A stretch of 64,000 bases of DNA from Acidobacteriota bacterium (GTDB taxonomy: Bacteria; Acidobacteriota; Thermoanaerobaculia; UBA5066): NCBI GenBank assembly GCA_008363385.1, contig RHKY01000001.1, positions 186,001-250,000 on the forward strand. The letters are read 5' to 3'. This document shows, in pieces, positions 1 through 6,909 of the stretch; positions within the stretch are counted from its first letter, which is position 1; the number at the start of each line of letters is the position of its first letter. Below the pieces are notes generated by a model, which was given only the letters and a program-made list of their open reading frames with translations, was not told the DNA's origin and did not search any database. The position numbers and the translations under genes were made by a program.

Positions 1-257
1 TTGAGCGCGGCCGCCGCGGCGCTCGCGGCCCAGGCCACCCTCTCACACGACTCGGCGTCGCCGGGTCCCGGCTTGCTCCCGGGGTCGTCGGTCCCGCCGG
101 CGCGGGCGGCGGCCGAGAGCCGGCGCGAGACGAGCGCGAGGGACTCCAGGCGGGCGAACCGGAGCGCGAGACGGGCGAGCAGGATCGCCGCGGCCGCCTC
201 GGCCGAGCGGCCGACGTCCGGCGCCTCGAAGTCGAGGACCTTACCCAGGGCGCCCAT
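1..257 (-). CDS. Lasso-B2-like (transglutaminase-fold) leader peptidase, partial
   Basis: The reading frame starts at the ATG complementary to 255-257 and runs off the left edge, so only about 85 N-terminal residues are seen. They show a hydrophobic Leu/Ala/Arg-rich helix (ILLARLALRFARLESLAL) followed by a segment with Cys-Glu-Arg-Val-Ala-Trp. This pattern resembles the N-terminus of lasso peptide biosynthesis B2 proteins, transglutaminase-fold cysteine proteases that remove RiPP leader peptides. The start overlaps the end of the radical SAM gene by 17 bases, implying translational coupling and one operon with the PqqD-like and radical SAM genes. The catalytic Cys/His/Asp region lies outside the window, so activity cannot be judged. 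The family call rests on composition, length of the visible part and neighbourhood only. Confidence 0.5.
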   Translation of the reverse strand, partial: MGALGKVLDFEAPDVGRSAEAAAAILLARLALRFARLESLALVSRRLSAAARAGGTDDPGSKPGPGDAESCERVAWAASAAAAAL

Positions 258-1635
258 CGAGGTCCGCTTCCGGTCCCCGGGGCGGGTTTCCGACGGTCCC
301 GGGCGCCTCGAAGCGGACGGGCCTCGGCGCCGGCAGGGAAGGCAGAGGCAGGACCCCGTGCTCGGCCACCGCGCCTCCGTCGACGGCGCCGCAGCGGGCC
401 GCCAGGAGCGGCAGCGCCGGCAGGAGCTGCGGCGGCGGCTCGAAGGCGGGTACCGGAGAATCCTCCAGACGCCTCCTCAGCGCCGCGGTCTCCTCCTCGA
501 GGAGGGCCCGCCGCTCTCCTCCGGGGCAGTACTCGCAGTCGCCGTGGGCCGGGACCTTCCAGCCCAGGGTCTCGGCCCGCAGGTGGGCGACGTGACAGAG
601 GAAGTCGACCGGCTCCTCCGGGTCGCCGTTCTCCAGCTCTCCGTTCGCGGGGCACATTCCGCAGGCGGACCGGAGGTGGCAGGCGGTGCACTTCGTCACC
701 CGGGTCGCCTTGCGCTGGCGGACCCCCTTCAGGAAGGTCCCCCAGCCCTCGGCGACCGTCCCGTTGCGGAGGGAGTACTCGTCCCTCCGGGAGAAGCCGC
801 AGATCGCCATCTGCCCCGTCGGGTCGACGGAGAACGAGTGGACGCCGCCTCCGCAGTGGTAGACCTCGTCCGCGGTCCCGCCGCGCGGCGGCGCCACGAG
901 GACGCTCGAGCGCGTCTGCCAGTCGTCGACGCGCCGGGGGTCGCGCAGGTCCAGCTCGACGATCTCTTCCGGCGAGAGCCGTGTGGCCAGCGGGCTCTGC
1001 GAGCAGTCGATCCGCGGGGACATCATCGCGTCGAAGCGGAACGGCAGCCCCAGCTCCTCCTCCACGTACCGCCTCATCTCCCAGATCTCGTGCCGGTTCA
1101 CGGTGACCGCGACGGTCTTCACGGTGAGGGGGAGGTTCCGCTCCTTCAGGAGGCGGATCCCGCGGAGGCAGGCTTCGTACGAGCCCGGGACCCGGGTGAG
1201 CGCCTCGTACGTCTCCTTCGTCCGGCCGTAGAGCGTGATCTCGATCGAGAAGGGGCGGTACGACACGAGGTGGTCCGCGATCCGCGGCGAGACCAGCGTC
1301 CCGTTCGTGAAGAGCGTGATGATGAACCCTCTGCGCTTGGCGTGCGTGTAGACGTCGAGGAAGTCCCGCCGGGCGAAGATCTCCCCGCCCGTGAAGAGCA
1401 GCCAGAGGCTTCCGGCGTCGGCCATCTCGTCGAGGATCCGGATCTGCTCCTCGGTCGACAGCTCGGCCCTGCGGGCCGCCTCGTCCCCCACGGGGAGGTT
1501 GTTGTAGCAGTGCTGGCAGTTCAGGGGGCACCGGTGGGAGATCTCGATCGTGACGTTCGCCGGGGTCCGTTGCCTCGCGGCCGCGGCGTGGTAGGCCACG
1601 CTGAACGCCGCGTACGAGTCGGTGCCCGCGAGCAT
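241..1635 (-). CDS. Radical SAM/SPASM RiPP maturase
   Basis: A 464-residue radical SAM enzyme. The SAM-binding [4Fe-4S] motif CPLNCQHC is at residues 36-43 (Cys36, Cys40, Cys43), followed by the usual GGE-type segment (FTGGEIF). The C-terminal part carries a SPASM-type set of cysteines (YHCGG, AICGF, then CTACHLRSACGMCPANGE and a late Cys) expected to hold auxiliary Fe-S clusters. Enzymes of this type modify a precursor peptide, for example by thioether or C-C crosslinks or epimerisation; which reaction applies cannot be read from sequence. It starts 11 bp after the PqqD-like gene with a GAGGGGA ribosome site and overlaps the following B2-like gene, so the three form one operon. PqqD-like partners normally deliver the leader peptide to such enzymes. 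Confidence 0.9.
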   Translation of the reverse strand: MLAGTDSYAAFSVAYHAAAARQRTPANVTIEISHRCPLNCQHCYNNLPVGDEAARRAELSTEEQIRILDEMADAGSLWLLFTGGEIFARRDFLDVYTHAKRRGFIITLFTNGTLVSPRIADHLVSYRPFSIEITLYGRTKETYEALTRVPGSYEACLRGIRLLKERNLPLTVKTVAVTVNRHEIWEMRRYVEEELGLPFRFDAMMSPRIDCSQSPLATRLSPEEIVELDLRDPRRVDDWQTRSSVLVAPPRGGTADEVYHCGGGVHSFSVDPTGQMAICGFSRRDEYSLRNGTVAEGWGTFLKGVRQRKATRVTKCTACHLRSACGMCPANGELENGDPEEPVDFLCHVAHLRAETLGWKVPAHGDCEYCPGGERRALLEEETAALRRRLEDSPVPAFEPPPQLLPALPLLAARCGAVDGGAVAEHGVLPLPSLPAPRPVRFEAPGTVGNPPRGPEADLDGRPG

Positions 1636-1646
1636 GCGCCGTCCCC

Positions 1647-1952
1647 TCAGGCCTCTCGGACCAGCTTCGCCTTGCCGAGGGCCTCCAGGAACGCCGCGAC
1701 GTCCGCCTCGGCCTCCTCCGTCCCCACCTCGAACTCGGCCTTCACCGCCTCGACGAGGGCCTCGCTCCCCGAGGGCCGTGCCAGCGCCCGCCAGATCGCC
1801 GAGCCGGTCGCGTTCAGGATGAAGATGTCGTCCGGCCCGGAGCCGACGGAGAGGACCGGCATCAGGAGCGTCTCGCCGCCGATCGTCCTGACCGCGAGGT
1901 TCTCCGACCGCCGGTAGACCGGGCCCGGCCCGGGCGCGTCTCGATGACTCAT
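1647..1952 (-). CDS. PqqD-like RiPP recognition element protein
   Basis: A 101-residue stand-alone PqqD-fold protein. The middle carries the family signature: a beta-rich start (ENLAVRTIGGETLLMPV), then FILNATGSAIWRAL and a winged-helix tail ending in FLEALGKAKLV. PqqD-like proteins bind the leader of a RiPP precursor and present it to the modifying enzyme; in lasso systems the homologous B1 protein binds a YxxPxL leader motif, which is present in the divergent precursor gene. It is the first gene of a minus-strand operon with the radical SAM enzyme and the B2-like protease. The start codon sits only 8 bases downstream of a good -10 element, so the mRNA is probably leaderless. Confidence 0.9.
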   Translation of the reverse strand: MSHRDAPGPGPVYRRSENLAVRTIGGETLLMPVLSVGSGPDDIFILNATGSAIWRALARPSGSEALVEAVKAEFEVGTEEAEADVAAFLEALGKAKLVREA

Positions 1953-1960
1953 TCGAATCG

Positions 1961-1990
1961 TCTATATCAGACGCGAGGGTAACGAGTCAA
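1961..1990 (-). promoter_or_regulatory. Sigma70-type promoter of the PqqD-radical SAM operon
   Basis: On the minus strand the sequence reads TTGACT (complement of 1985-1990), an 18-base spacer, then TATAGA (complement of 1961-1966). The -10 box ends 8 bases before the PqqD-like ATG, leaving no room for a Shine-Dalgarno site. Transcription would begin at or next to the start codon. Confidence 0.55.
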
Positions 1991-2187
1991 GGAGGTCTCC
2001 GGATCCTCCCGGCGCCCCCCGGCCGCCGGGGAGTCGAGACCGGAGGGACGAAGGCCGGAAATCGTGCGCGGTCAGCCGGGTACGAGCGGGTCGACGCGCT
2101 CGGCGAGCCGACCGGCTCGAGAGGGAGCCGCGTGATAGGATCCGAAGAGGACTGCCCGGGGCCCGGCAAGAGACGAGGTGGATTCGA

Positions 2188-2388
2188 ATGGCGAACGGAA
2201 TCGTGAACGACGAGCCGACGGAAGTTGGTGCGCCAGCAGGGCGGAAGCCGTACGTCCCGCCCAGCCTGTCGAAGGTGCCGCTGAGGGTCGAGGAGGCCGT
2301 CCTCGGGTTCTGCAAGAGCTCCACGGCGGGGGGACCGCTCCAGGGGGCCTGCGATTCGCCCACAGCGTGCTTCGACTCGGGGTCCTGA
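2188..2388 (+). CDS. RiPP precursor peptide (66 aa)
   Basis: A 66-residue peptide gene divergent from the PqqD/radical SAM operon and preceded by a purine-rich site (GACGAGGTGG). The N-terminal half is a hydrophilic leader containing Y22-V-P-P25-S-L27, an exact YxxPxL motif of the kind bound by PqqD/B1 recognition elements, then a conserved-looking VEEAVLGFCK segment. The C-terminal part has Gly48-Gly49, three cysteines (42, 55, 61) and ends in Asp-Ser-Gly-Ser. Two core boundaries are plausible: cleavage after Gly48-Gly49 by the C39 exporter domain encoded downstream, or a lasso-like core starting at Gly48 with Thr46 at -2 and Asp56 at core position 9. The assignment as precursor rests on size, motif and neighbours. 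Confidence 0.8.
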   Translation: MANGIVNDEPTEVGAPAGRKPYVPPSLSKVPLRVEEAVLGFCKSSTAGGPLQGACDSPTACFDSGS

Positions 2389-2427
2389 GCGCGGGGGACG
2401 GGGAGACGTCAGAGAGGCCGTAGCGCG

Positions 2428-3405
2428 ATGACAGAGCCCAGCCAGCGGAGAGACGAGGTCCGGATCCGCGTCGCCGGAGTGACGTTCCGCGTCGCCTCGG
2501 CGGATCCGGAGGGCCCTGCCCTCTCGCTTCCCCCGGCCTCTCTGAAGTTCGAGGTGCCCGCGTCGGGAGCGGTGGACCTCGACCTCCGGGCCAGCTGGGG
2601 AGACCTCTCCGACGCTCCCGCCGGGGCTCCGGTCTTCGACTCCGGCGGGACGTGGAGGCTCTACCGCAACGGGCCGACCGACGTCTTCCGCTTCTGGGCC
2701 CGCCAGAAGCCGGCGGTCCCGTACCAGGAGTGCCGGCTGCACGAGGGCCGGTCGACCGGGGACCTGGTCCTCCACCGGGACCACTTCGACGCTGGCGAGG
2801 CCGTGGCCTTGCAGTATCCGCTCGACGAGGTCCTGATGATCCACCTCCTGGCCGGCGGGAGAGGCGTCGAGCTCCACGCCTGTGGCGTCGTGACGCCCGA
2901 GGGCCGTGGGTACCTGTTCGCCGGGCAGTCCGGCGACGGGAAGACGACGACGGCTCGCCTGTGGGAGGAGCTTCGCGGGACCGTCGTCCTGAGCGACGAC
3001 CGGATCGTGGTCCGCGAAGAGTCCGGCCGGTACGTCATGCACGGGACCCCCTGGCACGGCGAGGCGGAGCTCTCGGCGAGCCGGTCGGTCCCCGTCGACG
3101 CCGTCTTCCTCCTGGAGCACGGCGCCGAGAACCGCCTGCTGCCGCTCTCGGTCCCCGATGCGGCCGCGCGGCTCGCGGCCCGGAGCTTCGTCCCCTTCCA
3201 CGACGCGGACGCCCTCCACTGGTCCCTCGGCTTCCTGGAGGGACTCGTCCGGTCGGTCCCCTGCCACAGGTTCGCCTTCGTCCCCGACCCGTCGGCGCGC
3301 GATCTCGTTCGCGCCGGCGGCACGCCGGGTACGCCGTCTCTCGACTCCTCCACATCACGCGACAAGGGGGCGGTCTCGGAACCCGCCCGCGACAGCCGGG
3401 GCTGA
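2428..3405 (+). CDS. HPr kinase-like protein (RiPP-associated)
   Basis: A 325-residue protein with a P-loop GQSGDGKT at residues 166-173, inside a segment (LHACGVVTPEGRGYLFAG) typical of the C-terminal HPr kinase/phosphorylase domain. The N-terminal ~150 residues are a beta-rich region of unknown role. HprK-like proteins occur in lasso and related RiPP loci; in the paeninodin pathway such a kinase phosphorylates the C-terminal Ser of the precursor. The precursor here, 39 bases upstream and on the same strand, also ends in Ser, so phosphorylation of that residue is a reasonable inference. Conserved HPr-phosphotransfer context (ptsH) is absent nearby, arguing against a role in carbon catabolite control. 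Confidence 0.75.
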   Translation: MTEPSQRRDEVRIRVAGVTFRVASADPEGPALSLPPASLKFEVPASGAVDLDLRASWGDLSDAPAGAPVFDSGGTWRLYRNGPTDVFRFWARQKPAVPYQECRLHEGRSTGDLVLHRDHFDAGEAVALQYPLDEVLMIHLLAGGRGVELHACGVVTPEGRGYLFAGQSGDGKTTTARLWEELRGTVVLSDDRIVVREESGRYVMHGTPWHGEAELSASRSVPVDAVFLLEHGAENRLLPLSVPDAAARLAARSFVPFHDADALHWSLGFLEGLVRSVPCHRFAFVPDPSARDLVRAGGTPGTPSLDSSTSRDKGAVSEPARDSRG

Positions 3406-3456
3406 GCGGTGACTGGCTTTCTGCCTCGCCGCAACTCGCCACGGGAAGGAGGCGCC

Positions 3457-6400
3457 ATGCGTGACAACGCCCGCCGCACAGGACGGACTCTCGGCTCTGG
3501 AGGCGGCAGACTCGGCGCCCTCGCGACGCTCGTCTTTGCGGCAGCCACGCTGCCGAGCGGCGTATGCCTCGGTCAACCGGAGGGCATCCTCCCAGACACG
3601 AACAAGACTGGCAACGCGAGCGCCGCCACGACGGTCACGGTGTCGAGCTTCGTCGTCAACACCCACCCGAACAGGCTCCTGGTCGCAAACGTTGCGCTCA
3701 GCGACTGCCGATGGGAGGTCGTCTCCGGGAACCTGGTGTTCAACGGTACCGAGGGGTTCACACAGCAGCTCCGCGCCAATGGCCCTGTTTGCAGCACCAC
3801 CACGGGTGGGGCGCCCGCCGCGGAGGCCCACTGGCTGCTCGCGCCCACCGAGACCACCGCCAACATCGTCGCCACGGTGACCTGCCGCTCGGGCTGCACC
3901 TGCCCGCCAGGCTCGGAGCCCGACGTCGTGATCGGCGTCCAGGGCTTGTATAACGTCTCGCAGCTCGATCCCGGGCTCACCGGTGGGACGGGCGCCGGGA
4001 CCAGCACCGTCCCACTGATCTCGACGAGCACAACCCCGGCCAATGTTTACGTCCACGGGTTGGCCTCGCTCGGTACGAGCGGCGCGCATACCCTCGATGC
4101 CCGGCTAAGCCAGCAATGGACCGACAACACCGGAACTGCCGTCACAGACGTCCGGGGCTCCGGTGGAACGGTCGAGGGTGACCCAGCTGGCTTCATCCTC
4201 CTCATCGACTCCATGGCCGCTTCGACCAAGTGGGTCGTCACCCTCCTGGAGGTCAAGCCCGACAACCCCACCGCGGTCTTCGGAGTCGAGTTCAATGCAC
4301 TGACCCGCAAGGGCGCGACCCTCCTTCGCTGGCGTACTGGCGTCGAGGTCTCCAACCTCGGCTTCAACGTCTACCGCGAAGACGACGGAGTCTCGTCCCG
4401 CGTCAACCCGTCGCTCATCGCGGGGTCCGTCTTCCTCGTCGGGCCGCGGACGCCTCTGAGCCAGGGCCGTGGCTACCAGTGGGCGGATCCGAGACCGGCG
4501 GGGCCGACGACCCGTTACTGGCTGGAGGCGGTCGGCCTCGACGGGAAGACCGAGCGGTTCGGGCCCGTGGTCCCAGCCGCCGCGCCGGCGACGGACGTCT
4601 CGGACGAGGAGTTCGTCCTCGCCACCGAGCTGAGCGCGCTCGGGCGGTCCTCCGAGGCCGCCCAGGCGATCCCCGGGATCCCGGCGGCCGACAGCGAGCC
4701 CGAAGCGGCCCCCAAGCCCGACGGCGTCGAGGTCGCTGGTTCCGCGCTCGCCACTCAGGCCGGAATCGCCTCTGGGCCGGCCGTCAAGCTCTCCGTCAGC
4801 CGGGAGGGCTGGTACCGGGTCACCCGTTCCCAGATCGCGGCCGCGGGCCTGGAGCCCGCGTCGACGCGGTACCTGCAGCTCTACTGCGACGGCGTCGAGC
4901 AGGCGATCGTCGTGACCGAGGACGAGAAGGGAACCGACTTCGTCGTCGAGTTCCACGGGCGCCCCATCGACACGCCGTATACGGCCACCCGCGTCTACTG
5001 GCTCGTCGAGGGCACGGCCCCTGGCCTGCGGTTCGCGCGGCAGGCGCGGGCCGGCACGGCGGTCAAGCCCCCCGCGAGCTTCCCGTACACGGTGGAGAGG
5101 AAGGACCGGACGATCTACTTCGCCGCGCTCGTCAACAACGGCGACGCGTCCAACTTCTTCGGCCCGGTCGTCTCCCCGACTCCCCTGACGCAGACCCTGA
5201 CGCTCGGCAAGCTCAGCCCCTCGGCGGGGGGCGACTGGCCCCTGGAGGTCGCCCTGCAAGGGGTCACGACCGACGTCAACCACTCGGTCGAGGTCCGGCT
5301 GAACGGGAACGTCGCGGGCCTCGTGAACTTCGACGGACAGGAGCGGGGAGTGGCCACCTTCCGGGTCCCCGCCGCCTGGCTCGTGGAGGGCCCGAACGCC
5401 GTCCGGCTGGCCGCCCTCGGGGGCTCGACCGACGTCAGCCTGGTCGACTCGATCCGCCTCACCTACCCGCACCGGTACGAGGCCGAGTCGGGAGTCCTGA
5501 AGTTCGTGGCCCCCCCGAGGGCCGAGGTCAGCCTCGCCGGCGCCGAGGAGGGGACCCGGATCGTGGACGTCACCGACCCCCGCGCGGGGGTCGAGCTGGA
5601 GGTCTCCTGGGACGCCGCCTCCGCGGTCGCGCGGGCGGTCGTTCCCGGCGGGTGGCGCCTCGGCAAGGCCCGCACTCTGATCGCGTTCGGCCCCGGCCGG
5701 CTCGTGGCCCCGGACGAGGTGAAGCGGAACGTCCCGTCCTCCTGGAGCACCGACGAATCGAAGGCGGACCTCACGGTCGTGACGAACGCCGCTTTCGAGG
5801 CGGCGGCGAACGCGCTCAGCGGCTTCCGGCAGTCCCAGGGCCTCTCCGCGAGGGTCGTCGACGTGGAGGACCTGTACGACGAGCTCTCGTTCGGGGCGAA
5901 GGACCCCGCCTCGATCCGCACGTACCTGGCTGGGAGCGACTCGCGGTACGCCCTCCTTCTCGGCGACGCCACCATCGACCCGCGGAACTTCATCGGCGGA
6001 GGCGGAGGCGACCTCCTCCCGACCAAGCTCGTCCCGGCCACGTACCTCAAGACCGCTTCCGACGACTGGTTCGTCGACTTCGACCAGACGGGGACGGCGA
6101 GCATCCCGATCGGGCGGATCGCCGTCCGGACCCCGGCCGATGCGTCCGCCGTCGTCGACAAGCTCATCTCGATCGACGGGTCCCGCTCGTCTGCCCCGTG
6201 GGCGACGAAGGTGGTCCACGTCGCCGACGTGGACGACCCCGATCTCGCGCCCTACTCGTTCGAGGAGCAGGTCGCGGCCCTGAACGGATTGGTCTCGCCC
6301 GGCTTCACGAAGACCGACATCCTGGTCGGCGACGTCGGGGCGGCCGAGGCCCGCACGCAGATCCTCGCCCGGCTGAACGAGGGGGCGGCCCTCTTCGTGT

Positions 6401-6783
6401 TCGTGGGGCACGGCACCCAGAGCCAGTGGAGCAAGTCGAACGTCTTCAACATGACGGACGCGTCCACCCTCACGGGCGCTCCCCGCGTCCCGGTCCTCCT
6501 TCCGATGGACTGCCTCAACGGCCTGTTCGTCGACGCCAGCGCCGACTCCCTGGCGGAGAGGCTGCAGAAGCAGTCTGGCGGACCCGCGGCGATCTGGGCC
6601 TCGTCCGGGCTGACGGAGGCCATGGGCCAGGTCCAGATGGCGAAGTCGTTCTACGACCAGGTCTTCTCCACCCCCGGCATCCGGCTGGGGGACGCCGTCC
6701 GGGCCGCCAAGACCAACGTGACCGACCCGGACGTCCGGCGCACCTGGATCCTCTTCGGGGACCCCACGATGCTCGTCCGGTAG
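3457..6783 (+). CDS. Secreted gingipain-type (C25) cysteine peptidase
   Basis: Start chosen at the ATG after a strong GGAAGGAGG site (3444-3452), giving 1108 residues with a signal peptide (basic start, then LGALATLVFAAATLPSG). Residues about 30-280 form a secreted beta-rich, Cys-containing region; about 285-385 resemble the fibronectin-like segment (LRWRTGVEVSNLGFNVYRED) common in such exoproteins. The last ~400 residues match the C25 fold, with the catalytic pair His985 (VFVGHGTQ) and Cys1019 (PMDCLNG), 34 residues apart as in gingipains, and the terminal FGDPTM motif. No type IX sorting domain follows. It lies 51 bases after the kinase gene, inside the RiPP locus, so it may process the exported peptide or simply be a co-localised exoenzyme. 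A terminator follows. Confidence 0.88.
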   Translation: MRDNARRTGRTLGSGGGRLGALATLVFAAATLPSGVCLGQPEGILPDTNKTGNASAATTVTVSSFVVNTHPNRLLVANVALSDCRWEVVSGNLVFNGTEGFTQQLRANGPVCSTTTGGAPAAEAHWLLAPTETTANIVATVTCRSGCTCPPGSEPDVVIGVQGLYNVSQLDPGLTGGTGAGTSTVPLISTSTTPANVYVHGLASLGTSGAHTLDARLSQQWTDNTGTAVTDVRGSGGTVEGDPAGFILLIDSMAASTKWVVTLLEVKPDNPTAVFGVEFNALTRKGATLLRWRTGVEVSNLGFNVYREDDGVSSRVNPSLIAGSVFLVGPRTPLSQGRGYQWADPRPAGPTTRYWLEAVGLDGKTERFGPVVPAAAPATDVSDEEFVLATELSALGRSSEAAQAIPGIPAADSEPEAAPKPDGVEVAGSALATQAGIASGPAVKLSVSREGWYRVTRSQIAAAGLEPASTRYLQLYCDGVEQAIVVTEDEKGTDFVVEFHGRPIDTPYTATRVYWLVEGTAPGLRFARQARAGTAVKPPASFPYTVERKDRTIYFAALVNNGDASNFFGPVVSPTPLTQTLTLGKLSPSAGGDWPLEVALQGVTTDVNHSVEVRLNGNVAGLVNFDGQERGVATFRVPAAWLVEGPNAVRLAALGGSTDVSLVDSIRLTYPHRYEAESGVLKFVAPPRAEVSLAGAEEGTRIVDVTDPRAGVELEVSWDAASAVARAVVPGGWRLGKARTLIAFGPGRLVAPDEVKRNVPSSWSTDESKADLTVVTNAAFEAAANALSGFRQSQGLSARVVDVEDLYDELSFGAKDPASIRTYLAGSDSRYALLLGDATIDPRNFIGGGGGDLLPTKLVPATYLKTASDDWFVDFDQTGTASIPIGRIAVRTPADASAVVDKLISIDGSRSSAPWATKVVHVADVDDPDLAPYSFEEQVAALNGLVSPGFTKTDILVGDVGAAEARTQILARLNEGAALFVFVGHGTQSQWSKSNVFNMTDASTLTGAPRVPVLLPMDCLNGLFVDASADSLAERLQKQSGGPAAIWASSGLTEAMGQVQMAKSFYDQVFSTPGIRLGDAVRAAKTNVTDPDVRRTWILFGDPTMLVR

Positions 6784-6806
6784 CCCCTCGCCAGCCTCGG
6801 CTCTCG

Positions 6807-6848
6807 GAGGGCCTCCTGGGTGCGAACCCGGGAGGCCCTCTCGGTTTT
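6807..6848 (+). terminator. Rho-independent terminator after the C25 peptidase gene
   Basis: A perfect 10-bp stem, GAGGGCCTCC (6807-6816) pairing with GGAGGCCCTC (6831-6840), has an inner GGGT/ACCC pairing and is followed by a TTTT run. It separates the precursor-kinase-peptidase unit from the SagB gene, which has a GACAAT box at 6875-6880 of its own. Confidence 0.8.
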
Positions 6849-6909
6849 CGGGCCTCGCCGTTCCCGGGCGGGGCGACAATCGCGCTCCGGTGACGAGGGG
6901 AGGGCACGC

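Noticed and set aside
1-1917. Plus-strand ORF of 638 codons
   Set aside because: It is antisense to the B2-like, radical SAM and PqqD-like genes, and its product is Arg/Pro-rich low complexity, a usual shadow in GC-rich DNA.
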